Shown here in pieces: positions 15,275-22,939 of a DNA stretch of 22,939 bases. Below the pieces are notes generated by a model. It ran no database searches and was not told where the DNA came from. It saw only the letters and a list, made by a program, of their open reading frames with translations. Within the stretch, counting starts at the first letter, position 1. Each line of letters begins with the position of its first letter. The position numbers and the translations under genes were made by a program. The DNA comes from JAWVFM01 sp963843315 (lineage in GTDB: Bacteria > Actinomycetota > Thermoleophilia > Solirubrobacterales > 70-9): assembly GCA_963843315.1 (NCBI GenBank), contig CAWJJU010000008.1:1-22939 (forward strand). The letters are read 5' to 3'.

Positions 15275-17082
15275 TGCGGGGACGCCGGCTGCGCCGGCGC
15301 AGGCTCCTTGCGCTCGGCGGCGTGGGGCTGGCGGCGGCGGCCATCGGAATCGTCGGCTACGCAACCCGGGTGACGAACTCGCTGGAGCTCGCGAGCATCG
15401 ACACCCGCTTTCAGGTCCGCGGCACTCAGCCCCGGCCGAACGACATCGTCGTCGTGCACGTCGACCAGAGGACGGTCAACCAGCTGCAGATGCGGTGGCC
15501 GTTTCCGCGGCGCTTGCACGGCGAGCTCTTCGACCAGCTGCGGCGGGCCGGCGCCCGCACCGTCGCCGTCGACATCGAGTTCTCGACTCCCACCGATCGC
15601 CGCGACGACAACGCGCTGATCCGGGCGATCGGCCGCGACCACGGGCACATCGTGCTGGCGGGAACCGCGGTGAACCGCGTCGGCGAGAGCAACGTCCTCG
15701 GCGGGGCCCGGGTGGTGCGGAGCGTCGGCGCCCGGGTCGGCAACACGACGCTGCAGCCCGACCCTGGAGGCATCCTGCGGCGCTTCCCCTACTCGTTCCA
15801 GAAGCTCGACTCGTTTGCGGTCGCGACCGTCGAGACGAACACCGGGCAGCCGGTGTCGCCGGCGCCCGTCGGGGGCCCGAGGGAATATGGCTGGTTCGAT
15901 TACCGAGGCCCGCCGGGCACGTTCCGCACGGTCTCCTACTCGCGGGTGCTCCATGGTGCGGTCCCCGCGCGGGTCCTTCGCGGCAAGATCGTCGTCGTCG
16001 GGGTCAGCCTGCCGGCGCTGAACGACGTCCACGCCGTCCCGACGGCAGACAACGAGCTGATGTCGGGGCCCGAGATCCAGGCGAACGCGATCTGGACGGT
16101 CGAGCACGACTTCCCGCTGCGCGCGAGCTCGGGGGCGATCGCCGTGCTCCTCATCCTCCTCTTCGCCGCGGTACCGCCGCTCCTGAACCTGCGACTCGGC
16201 CCCCTGCTGGCAATCCTCCTGGCGGTCGCGCTCGGCCTGCTCTACGTGATCGCCACGCAGCTCGCCTTCGACGGCGGCACGATCCTGCCACTCACCTACC
16301 CCCTGACCGCGCTCGCCGTCGCCGCCATCGGCGCCCTGGCGGTGACCACCCTGCTCACCGCCTTCGAGCGCCAGTGGGTCCGCGACACGTTCTCGCGCTT
16401 CGTCCCCGAGGCCGTGGTCGAGGACGTGCTGGAGCGGACCGACGGCGAGCTGCGGCTGGGCGGGGTGCGCAGGCAGGGGACCGTGCTGTTCAGCGACCTG
16501 CGCGGGTTCACCTCGTTCTCCGAGTCGCTCGAGCCGGATCGCGTCGTCGAGGTCCTGAACCACTACCTGGGCGACATGAGCGACGCGATCATGGACCACG
16601 GCGGGACGCTGGTGAGCTACATGGGCGACGGGATCATGGCGATCTTCGGAGCGCCCATCGAGCAGCGTGACCACGCCGACCGGGCTGTCGCCGCCGCCGA
16701 GGAGATGCTCTCCGTGCGACTGCCGGAGTTCAACCGCTGGATGCAGGGCGAGGGCCTCGGCGCCGGGTTCCGAATGGGCGTCGGGCTCAACACGGGCGAG
16801 GTGATGTCCGGGCAGGTCGGCTCGGAGCGCCGGATGGAGTACACGGCGATCGGCGACACGACCAACACCGCGTCCCGCCTGGAGGGGATGACGAAGGGCA
16901 CGCCGCACCAGATGTTCATCGCCGAGTCCACACGGGACGCGATGGTCGAGGACGCCGAGCGCCTTGCGTTCGTCGAGGAGCTGCCGGTTCGCGGTCGCGA
17001 CGAGCCGATCAGGATCTGGACGCTGACCGAGACGGACGACACCTCCGCCGCTCCCAGCAGGCAGCTGGAGCAGCGGGCGTGA
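15274..17082 (+). CDS. CHASE2-domain class III adenylate/guanylate cyclase
   Basis: A membrane-bound nucleotide cyclase of 602 residues that makes cAMP or cGMP from the triphosphate. The ATG at 15274 overlaps the FecR-protein stop. After a basic N-terminus and one helix (about 11-28) comes the extracytoplasmic CHASE2 domain (about 35-285; note DIVVVHVDQRTVNQL and the segment GKIVVVGVSLPALNDVH). Three closely spaced helices follow (about 286-358), then the catalytic domain. Metal-binding Asp408 (FSDLRGF) and Asp452 (YMGDGIM) are present, as are transition-state residues Asn531 and Arg535 (NTASRLE). The position that is Lys in canonical adenylate cyclases is Ser448, and its Asp partner is Thr524, so the substrate cannot be stated with certainty. 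The downstream CNB-domain proteins are the obvious receivers of its product. Confidence 0.92.
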   Translation: MRGRRLRRRRLLALGGVGLAAAAIGIVGYATRVTNSLELASIDTRFQVRGTQPRPNDIVVVHVDQRTVNQLQMRWPFPRRLHGELFDQLRRAGARTVAVDIEFSTPTDRRDDNALIRAIGRDHGHIVLAGTAVNRVGESNVLGGARVVRSVGARVGNTTLQPDPGGILRRFPYSFQKLDSFAVATVETNTGQPVSPAPVGGPREYGWFDYRGPPGTFRTVSYSRVLHGAVPARVLRGKIVVVGVSLPALNDVHAVPTADNELMSGPEIQANAIWTVEHDFPLRASSGAIAVLLILLFAAVPPLLNLRLGPLLAILLAVALGLLYVIATQLAFDGGTILPLTYPLTALAVAAIGALAVTTLLTAFERQWVRDTFSRFVPEAVVEDVLERTDGELRLGGVRRQGTVLFSDLRGFTSFSESLEPDRVVEVLNHYLGDMSDAIMDHGGTLVSYMGDGIMAIFGAPIEQRDHADRAVAAAEEMLSVRLPEFNRWMQGEGLGAGFRMGVGLNTGEVMSGQVGSERRMEYTAIGDTTNTASRLEGMTKGTPHQMFIAESTRDAMVEDAERLAFVEELPVRGRDEPIRIWTLTETDDTSAAPSRQLEQRA

Positions 17083-17468
17083 GCTGGGCCGCGGCGTTCG
17101 CCGCCCTGCTCGTCTCGCACCTCGCCGGCGACTTCCTGCTGCAGACGGACTGGCAGGCACGCAACAAGGTGAGCGGCCTCGGAGACCCGGTCGGGCGGCG
17201 CGCACTGGCGTCCCACACGCTCACCTACACCCTGGCCTTCCTGCCCGCACTGGCGTGGATCGCCGCGCAAACCAGCCCTGCGAGGGCGGTTCTGGTCGGG
17301 ATCCTGGTCGCCGGCCCGCACGTATTGATCGACGACGGAACGATGGTCCGCGCGTGGATGCTCCGCGTCAAGCACGTATCCGCTCCCAACACCGGCCTGG
17401 CGGTCGCGGTCGACCAGAGCTTCCACGCGCTCTGCCTTCTCGCCGCCGCACTCGTGGCAGGCGGCTGA
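17079..17468 (+). CDS. DUF3307 membrane protein
   Basis: A small integral membrane protein of 129 residues. The GTG at 17079 overlaps the cyclase stop (GTGA). It carries the DUF3307 hallmark HLAGDFLLQTDWQA near the N-terminus, a His (ASHTLTYTLAF) in the second helix, and HVLIDDGTMVRAW in the third; four helices in total are plausible. DUF3307 proteins have no known activity. Its fixed place between the cyclase and the two CNB-patatins suggests a role in this pathway, perhaps as a membrane anchor or regulator. Conserved Asp and His near membrane faces could be functional, but this is inference. Confidence 0.85.
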   Translation: MSWAAAFAALLVSHLAGDFLLQTDWQARNKVSGLGDPVGRRALASHTLTYTLAFLPALAWIAAQTSPARAVLVGILVAGPHVLIDDGTMVRAWMLRVKHVSAPNTGLAVAVDQSFHALCLLAAALVAGG

Positions 17469-19192
17469 TGGAAGCGAAACGCCTTCTTCGCAACGTCCCG
17501 GTGCTCGCCGGGCTGGACGACGAGCTGCTCGAGCGACTCGCCGGCGAGGTCACCAGGATCCACGTCCCCGCCGGCGAGTGGGTCATCCGCGAGGGCGATC
17601 CGGCTGACAGCCTCTTCATCGTCTGCGGCGGGCGGCTCGACGTCGTCGCCGAGGGTCCCCCGGAGTCTCTGATCCGCGTCCTTCGCCGCGGCGACGTGCT
17701 TGGCGAGCTCGCGCTCCTGCGCCAGGGAACTCGCTCGGCCTCGGTCCGCGCCCGCCGCGACGCCGAGCTACTGGAGCTTGGCCGCGAGTCGTTCGAATCG
17801 CTCATCCAGGAGGCGCCGAGCTTTGCGCTCGGGCTGACCCGCGCGATGGGCTCCCAGCTGGCCGCGAGTCGCACGCCGGTCGCCGCGGCGACACCGCCGC
17901 GAACGATCGCCGTCGTCGGATTGGACGCGGCAGCGCCCGCGACAGCCACCGGCGAGGCGCTCGCGACCGCACTCGGAGCGCACGGCTCGGTGGCAAGCCT
18001 GCGCGGGGGCGAGCTGCCGGCGATCGACCGGGCGGAGCAGGATTCTGAGCGCGTCGTCCTCGTCGGCGCCGCCGGCGCCGCCGACGGCTGGACCGAGCTC
18101 TGCGTTCGCGAGGCGGACCTGGTGGTGGCAGTCACCTCGGGCGCGCTGGACCCCGATTGGCTCACTCGCACCACCGCGCTGCAGGGATGCGAGCTGCTCG
18201 TCCTGGGACCACGGGTGGAGGCCGGCGTGCTGGACGCCCTGAGGCCGCGTGAGGTTCAGGTCATCGCCGAGGAGGCGAGGCGGTCCGCCGCGATCGAGGC
18301 GACCGCTCGGCGGCTCGCCGGCCGCTCCCTCGGCGTCGTTCTCTCCGGCGGAGGTGCGCGAGCGCTCGCGCATCTCGGGGTTCTCGAGGTGCTGACCGAG
18401 GCGGGGCTGCGCTTCGATCGGATCGCCGGGGTGAGCCTGGGCTCGCTGGTCGCGGCGGCCACCGCGATGGATGTCGGGACCGACGCCGTCTACGAGGTCT
18501 TCGCCAAGGGCATGGCCTCCAACCCAACCAACGACTTCGCGATTCCCGCCTACTCGCTGATCCGCGGCGCCAAGACCCGGAAGCTGCTCGACGACGCCTT
18601 CGAGGAGCGGCGGATCGAGGAGCTGCCGCTCCGGTTCTTCTGCCTGAGCTGCGACTTGATCGCGCGCGAGCCGGTGGTGCACCGGACGGGCCGAGTGGTC
18701 GACGCCGTCTACCCGAGCCTCGCGATCCCGGGCGTCTTCCCGCCGGTGGCCACTCCCGAGGGCCGGCTTCTCGTCGACGGCGGCGTCCTCGACAACCTTC
18801 CGGTCGCCACCATGGCCCGAAGCGGCGAGGGACCCGTCGTCGCCGTGGACGTGACCGGGCACATGGCGCAGGTCAGGAGCGGCGGGCGTCCTGGCCTGGC
18901 GCGGCTGGTGCAGCGAGGGCGGCTCGCGCTGACCGGAAGCGACGCCGAGATTCCGCGCCTGGGCGAGACCATCGTCCGGACCGTGACGGTGGGAAGCAGC
19001 GACACGCTCGCCGCCGCGCGGCTTCACGCTGATCTCTTCATCGCGCCGCAGGTCGACGGGATCGGACTGATGGACTGGGGTGCGATCGCGCGCGTTCGCG
19101 ATCTCGGCAGGCAGGCGGCGCACGCGACCCTCGAGGCGGATCCCGAGTTGCCGAGCCGGCTCAGCAACTCGCATGGGGAAGGAGCCGAATGA
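17468..19192 (+). CDS. Cyclic-nucleotide-binding patatin-like phospholipase (NTE-like)
   Basis: A predicted soluble or membrane-associated serine lipase of 574 residues, start overlapping the DUF3307 stop. The cyclic-nucleotide-binding domain (about 1-135) has the phosphate-binding cassette GELALLRQGTRSASVRA with ribose-contact Glu80 and phosphate-contact Arg89. A Rossmann-like linker domain (about 140-285) contains CVREADLVVAV, as seen in eukaryotic NTE/PNPLA6 proteins. The patatin domain (about 290-480) shows the oxyanion loop GGGARALAHLG, nucleophile Ser323 in GVSLGS and Asp437 in VDGGVLDN, the complete catalytic dyad. Members hydrolyse acyl chains of (lyso)phospholipids. The expected control is by binding cAMP or cGMP from the upstream cyclase. 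It is a close architectural paralogue of the C-terminal half of the next protein. Confidence 0.93.
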   Translation: MEAKRLLRNVPVLAGLDDELLERLAGEVTRIHVPAGEWVIREGDPADSLFIVCGGRLDVVAEGPPESLIRVLRRGDVLGELALLRQGTRSASVRARRDAELLELGRESFESLIQEAPSFALGLTRAMGSQLAASRTPVAAATPPRTIAVVGLDAAAPATATGEALATALGAHGSVASLRGGELPAIDRAEQDSERVVLVGAAGAADGWTELCVREADLVVAVTSGALDPDWLTRTTALQGCELLVLGPRVEAGVLDALRPREVQVIAEEARRSAAIEATARRLAGRSLGVVLSGGGARALAHLGVLEVLTEAGLRFDRIAGVSLGSLVAAATAMDVGTDAVYEVFAKGMASNPTNDFAIPAYSLIRGAKTRKLLDDAFEERRIEELPLRFFCLSCDLIAREPVVHRTGRVVDAVYPSLAIPGVFPPVATPEGRLLVDGGVLDNLPVATMARSGEGPVVAVDVTGHMAQVRSGGRPGLARLVQRGRLALTGSDAEIPRLGETIVRTVTVGSSDTLAAARLHADLFIAPQVDGIGLMDWGAIARVRDLGRQAAHATLEADPELPSRLSNSHGEGAE

Positions 19193-22100
19193 CCACCGAC
19201 ACGACGCACGAGGAGCGGGCCGCGGAGCCCAGCGGCACCTCCGCACAGGCCACGGGACGCCGGCGCGGGCCGGCGCCGAGCACCGTCCTCGCGATCGCCT
19301 CCCTTGGGGCCGCGGTCGCCTTCGTCGACGCGACGATCGTGAACATCGCGTTCCCGAACATCGCGAAGTCGTTTCCGGGAACGTCGATCTCGTCGCTGTC
19401 GTGGGTGCTGAACGCCTACAACATCGTGTTTGCCGCGTTCCTCGTGGCGGCGGGGCGGATTGCCGACCTTCTCGGCCGCCGGCGGGTCTTCGTCTACGGC
19501 CTCGAGCTGTTCACCTTCGCCTCGCTTCTCTGCGCGATCGCCCCGTCGCCCAACGCGCTGATCGCGTTCCGGGTGGTGCAGGCGCTTGGGGCTGCGTTGC
19601 TCGTCCCCTCGTCGCTGGCGCTGGTTCTGAATGCCTTCCCGGTGGAGCGCCGCTCGCATGGTGTCGCTCTCCTCTCCGCCGTAGCGGCGGCGGCCGCAGG
19701 CCTCGGACCCTCGCTTGGGGGCCTGCTGGTCGCCATCTCGGACTGGCGGCTCGTCTTCCTCGTCAACCTGCCAATCGGGATCGCGGCGGTCGTTCTCGCG
19801 CGCACCCGCCTCGTCGAGAGCCGCGCCCCCGGGCGGCGGCGGATGCCGGACCTCGCCGGCGCCGGCCTCTTCGCGCTGGCGATCGCGTCGCTGGTGCTGG
19901 GGGTCGTGAAGGGCGAGGAGTGGGGGTGGACCAGCGCGCGGATCGTCGCCGCGTTCGCCGTCGCGATCGTCCTGGGCGCGGTGTTCGTCTGGCGCTGCAC
20001 CTGGCACCGCTCCCCCATCGTCGACCTCTCCCTGCTCCGGATCCGCACGTTCAGCGCGGCGAACGGGATGACGATCGTCGCCGCCGCCGGCTTCTACGGC
20101 TACACGCTCACGAACGTCCTTTTCCTAACCGGCGTTTGGCAGTACTCGGTGCTGAAGGCCGGTCTCGCCCTGACCCCTGGCCCGTTCGTCGCCGCAGCCG
20201 TCGCCGGGCCGACAAGCCGGCTGGTAACCCGGATCGGGCATCGCCCGGTGCTCGTCGCCGGCGGGCTGATCTGGGGCGGCGCGCTGATCTGGTTCGTCGA
20301 GCGGGTTGGAACGACTCCGGAGTTCCTCAGCCAGTGGCTCCCGGGAATCATCATGCTCGGCATCGGCGCAGGCACGCTGTTTCCGAATCTGAGCGGCGCG
20401 GCGGTAGCGTCAGCGCCCGGCGAGAGCTTCGCGACGGCAACGGGGCTCAACTCGGTTGCCCGCCAGGTCGGCGCTGCGCTCGGCGTGGCGCTGGTCGTGG
20501 CGATCATCGGAACGCCGTCGCCGCTGGAGGCCGCGGCTGCTTTCGACCACGCCTGGACCTTCGGAGCGGTCTGCCTCATCTGCTCCGGGCTCGGGTGCCT
20601 GCTTGTCGGGCGTCTCGCCGGCGGGGAAGCGCCTTCGCTGGCCAGCGCCGCGCGGGCCGTATTGAGCCCGACGTCCCGAACCGGTGGCGCTCCTCCAGCG
20701 CGAGCGCGCCGCGCGATCAAGGTTGGGCCGCCCGCGCCGAGCCGTCTGGCGCGGGCTCAGTCCACGGCTGAGTTCCTGGGCCAGGTCCCGCTCCTCGCGG
20801 GCCTCGAGGGGTCGGCCCTCGACACGCTCGCCGAGCATGCCCAGGCGGTCAGGCTCAAGTCCGGCGAGTGGCTATTCCACGAAGGCGATCCAGAAGACGG
20901 CGTGTACGTGGTAAGGGCGGGGCGTCTCGAGGTCGTCGACGAATCCGCATCCGTGGTGATTCGCGAACTCGGCCGGGGCGACACCCTGGGCGAGCTCGCG
21001 CTGCTCACGGGTCTGCCACGCTCGGCCTCGGTGCGAGCCGCACGAGCCAGCGATCTGATCGCCCTGCGCAGCGACGAGTTCGACAAGCTGCTTCGCGAGT
21101 CCCCGGCCATGTCGATTGCCCTGAGCCGCTCGCTCGCCGGGCAGCTTCGCGAGGTTCAGGCTCCGGCCGGCGCCGCCCGACCACGCCCGGCCACCGTGGC
21201 TCTCCTGGCACTTGGCGATGGCGTGCCAACGGCCCAGCTCGCTCGCGGCCTCGAGGATGCGCTGAAACCTCACCTCTCCGTGGTCCGGCTGGACGGCGAG
21301 GAGGCGTCCCCGACGCGGGGCGAGAATCCGGCGGCGGTCTACGGCCCTCTACTCGATCGCGCAGAGGTAGAGCACGATCTGGTGCTGCTATCCGTCGGCT
21401 CCCTCGCCGCGGACGGAGGATGGTCGGAGTTCTGCCTCCAGCAGGCGGATCGCATCCTCCTGGTGACCGGCGGCGGTCCCGCCCCGGAGGTTGCTCTCAC
21501 CGGCCGCGAACTGCGTGGCTGCGATCTCGTCGCCCTGGACGTCGTGCCGGGATCGGGGGCGCTCGATGGCTGGGCGGCGGCGCTGCAGCCAGTCGAAACG
21601 CACAGCCTTCGCACCGCGGCCCTCGAGGAGGACCTCGGCAGAGTCGCGAGACGCCTGGCCGGGCGCTCTACGGGCATCGTTCTCTCGGGCGGCGGGGCGC
21701 GCGCCTTCTCGCACATCGGCGTGCTCGAGGAGCTCACCGCCGCCGGCGTGACGATCGACCGGGTGGCCGGCGTCAGCATGGGGGCGTTCATCGGTGCGCT
21801 CTTCGCGCAGGGCCTCGATTGCGACGAGATCGACGCCCGTTGCTTCGAGGAGTGGGTGCAGCGCCGCCCGCTGGGCGATTACACCATCCCCCGCCACGCG
21901 CTGATTCGGGGAGAACGTGCCGAGAGCATGCTTCGCCGGACGTTCGGCGAGGTCACGATCGAGGAACTGCCGCGCAGCTTCCTCTGTGGCTGTACCGAGC
22001 TTCGCAGCGGCACCTTCGTCGTCACCCGCTCCGGTCCGGTCTGGGAGGGCGTCGGCTTCAGCATGTGCATACCGATCCTCGCGCCCCCGCAGGTCAGGGG

Positions 22101-22470
22101 CCGGGAGCTGCTCATCGACGGCTCGCTGATCGACAACCTGCCCGTCGGCGCCATGGCCGATCTCGGCGAGGGCCCGATCGTGGCTGTCGATGTGAAGGCC
22201 AGCGTCGGCGCCACCAACCACCGCAACCGGCTCCCGGTGCAACGGGGCTCCGAGCGGCCGCCGAGCCTCGGAGAAACGCTCACGCGCGTGCTCCTGCTCG
22301 GAAGCGCAAATACCTCCGAGGCGGCCCGGCGGCACGCGGACCTCGTCATCGAGCCACGCGCCGAGGGAGTCGGGCTGCTCGAGTTCCACCAGCTCGATGC
22401 GGCCCGGGAGGCGGGCCGCCGTGCGGCCTTGGAGGCGCTCGAGCGATCCCCGGACGCCCCGCTGCGATGA
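19189..22470 (+). CDS. MFS transporter - cyclic-nucleotide-binding - patatin fusion protein
   Basis: A single polypeptide of 1093 residues; the ATG at 19189 overlaps the previous stop. Residues about 20-485 form an MFS transporter of the DHA2 (EmrB/QacA) type: the segment from APSTVLAIASLG on gives the first helix, motif A is GRIADLLGRRR, the middle helices hold GLGPSLGG, and about 14 helices can be counted. A Pro/Ala/Arg linker (about 486-525) leads to a CNB domain (about 530-650) with GELALLTGLPRSASVRA (Glu602, Arg611), then a Rossmann-like segment with FCLQQADRILLV (about 655-800), then a patatin domain with GGGARAFSHIG, Ser863 in GVSMGA and Asp977 in IDGSLIDN. The Gly after Asp-Gly is Ser here, a small change from the usual DG[GA]. 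From memory, the same three-part architecture occurs in mycobacteria (Rv3239c, Rv3728). No internal frame break is visible, so the fusion is genuine. The transported substrate is unknown; lipids or lipid breakdown products are possible. Confidence 0.92.
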   Translation: MTTDTTHEERAAEPSGTSAQATGRRRGPAPSTVLAIASLGAAVAFVDATIVNIAFPNIAKSFPGTSISSLSWVLNAYNIVFAAFLVAAGRIADLLGRRRVFVYGLELFTFASLLCAIAPSPNALIAFRVVQALGAALLVPSSLALVLNAFPVERRSHGVALLSAVAAAAAGLGPSLGGLLVAISDWRLVFLVNLPIGIAAVVLARTRLVESRAPGRRRMPDLAGAGLFALAIASLVLGVVKGEEWGWTSARIVAAFAVAIVLGAVFVWRCTWHRSPIVDLSLLRIRTFSAANGMTIVAAAGFYGYTLTNVLFLTGVWQYSVLKAGLALTPGPFVAAAVAGPTSRLVTRIGHRPVLVAGGLIWGGALIWFVERVGTTPEFLSQWLPGIIMLGIGAGTLFPNLSGAAVASAPGESFATATGLNSVARQVGAALGVALVVAIIGTPSPLEAAAAFDHAWTFGAVCLICSGLGCLLVGRLAGGEAPSLASAARAVLSPTSRTGGAPPARARRAIKVGPPAPSRLARAQSTAEFLGQVPLLAGLEGSALDTLAEHAQAVRLKSGEWLFHEGDPEDGVYVVRAGRLEVVDESASVVIRELGRGDTLGELALLTGLPRSASVRAARASDLIALRSDEFDKLLRESPAMSIALSRSLAGQLREVQAPAGAARPRPATVALLALGDGVPTAQLARGLEDALKPHLSVVRLDGEEASPTRGENPAAVYGPLLDRAEVEHDLVLLSVGSLAADGGWSEFCLQQADRILLVTGGGPAPEVALTGRELRGCDLVALDVVPGSGALDGWAAALQPVETHSLRTAALEEDLGRVARRLAGRSTGIVLSGGGARAFSHIGVLEELTAAGVTIDRVAGVSMGAFIGALFAQGLDCDEIDARCFEEWVQRRPLGDYTIPRHALIRGERAESMLRRTFGEVTIEELPRSFLCGCTELRSGTFVVTRSGPVWEGVGFSMCIPILAPPQVRGRELLIDGSLIDNLPVGAMADLGEGPIVAVDVKASVGATNHRNRLPVQRGSERPPSLGETLTRVLLLGSANTSEAARRHADLVIEPRAEGVGLLEFHQLDAAREAGRRAALEALERSPDAPLR

Positions 22471-22856
22471 GCCGATCGAGCGATCCTTGCAACGATCGCG
22501 GCGTGCCAAGCCGCGCTCCCTTTCTGGCGATGAACCGGATCGTCAACCCGGCGCTCGGGACGATTCTGAGGTCGCCCATCCACCGGATTGTGAGCGGCCG
22601 CGTCTCGTTGCTCACCTACACGGGCCACCGCAGCGGCCGGGAGTACACGATCCCGTGCTTCTATCGGGACAAGGGCAGCGAGGTGACGATCGCCGTCGGT
22701 TGGCCCGACCGCAAGGTCTGGTGGCTCAATCTCACCGGCGCGGGAGCCCCGGTTCGCCTTCTGGTTCGAGGCCACGAGCTTCGAGGGCACGCCATCGCCA
22801 CGCGAGATGCAGGGCGCGACGCCCTGGTCCGCGTGCGGGTCGAGTCCCGAGGCTGA
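22467..22856 (+). CDS. DUF385/nitroreductase-type deazaflavin-dependent protein
   Basis: A small split-barrel protein of 129 residues whose ATG at 22467 overlaps the stop of the fusion gene. The family signature is LLTYTGHRSGREYTIPCFY, followed by VGWPDRKVWWLNL and VRLLVRGHELRGHA, as in F420H2-dependent DUF385 (Ddn-like) enzymes. Most family members act as quinone or nitro-compound reductases at the membrane; the substrate here is unknown. An internal ATG at 22530 (MNRIVNP) is an alternative start. The frame ends rather early, so a small C-terminal truncation or frameshift is possible. The last 83 bp of the window hold nothing I can assign. Confidence 0.8.
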   Translation: MSRSSDPCNDRGVPSRAPFLAMNRIVNPALGTILRSPIHRIVSGRVSLLTYTGHRSGREYTIPCFYRDKGSEVTIAVGWPDRKVWWLNLTGAGAPVRLLVRGHELRGHAIATRDAGRDALVRVRVESRG

Positions 22857-22939
22857 CCACCGTTCCGCGACCTGACCTCCGAGCGTCCGACGCGCCCGCT
22901 CCACGGCTTGAAGCTGATCCGCGCCGCCTACGCCTCGCC

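Noticed and set aside
15250..17205. Long minus-strand open frame opposite the CHASE2 cyclase
   Set aside because: No recognisable domain, whereas the plus strand shows a complete CHASE2 and cyclase domain.

Overview
The window is very GC-rich and densely coded, with many ATGA/GTGA gene overlaps. It carries an A-type RNase P RNA, a lexA gene with an actinobacterial GAAC-N4-GTTC operator, and a lineage-type secreted cysteine protein. Together these suggest an actinobacterium, most likely of the Thermoleophilia/Solirubrobacterales; that placement is an inference from sequence style, not a search result.

Layout. (1) 57-957: a tyrosine recombinase with a one-base frameshift, ending at a strong hairpin. 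(2) 1029-1916, minus strand: a COG4705-type membrane protein with a four-fold internal motif repeat and a His-rich tail. (3) 2088-8897: a compact operon of PsbP-like lipoprotein, two ABC ATPases (the first frameshifted), a large FtsX/MacB-type permease, an OmpR-type response regulator and a histidine kinase. It looks like an envelope stress or export module with its own two-component system. (4) 8898-9693: about 800 bp without a credible gene, holding a perfect 20-bp inverted repeat and a strikingly purine-rich tract. (5) 9694-10798: a second tyrosine recombinase, also frameshifted, ending at a bidirectional terminator shared with rnpB. (6) 10866-11235, minus: rnpB; its promoter overlaps the start of a divergent RTX-repeat protein gene (11243-11831). 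(7) 11833-12659, minus: lexA with a translationally coupled small zinc-ribbon gene. (8) 12816-12901: tRNA-Leu(GAG), followed by a broken SnoaL-like remnant and a small secreted protein.

(9) 13607-22856: the most interesting part, six genes in one unbroken chain in which each start codon overlaps the previous stop. They are a secreted FecR-domain protein with a His-rich insert, a CHASE2-class III nucleotide cyclase, a DUF3307 membrane protein, a cyclic-nucleotide-binding (CNB) patatin lipase, a single polypeptide joining an MFS transporter to a CNB domain and a second patatin domain, and a DUF385-type (deazaflavin-linked) protein. The order suggests a complete signalling pathway: an outside sensor drives a cyclase, and the cyclic nucleotide controls two membrane-lipid hydrolases, one built into a transporter.

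Four genes need single-base insertions to be explained (five sites in all, each with one extra base), so either the assembly has insertion errors or several genes are decaying.
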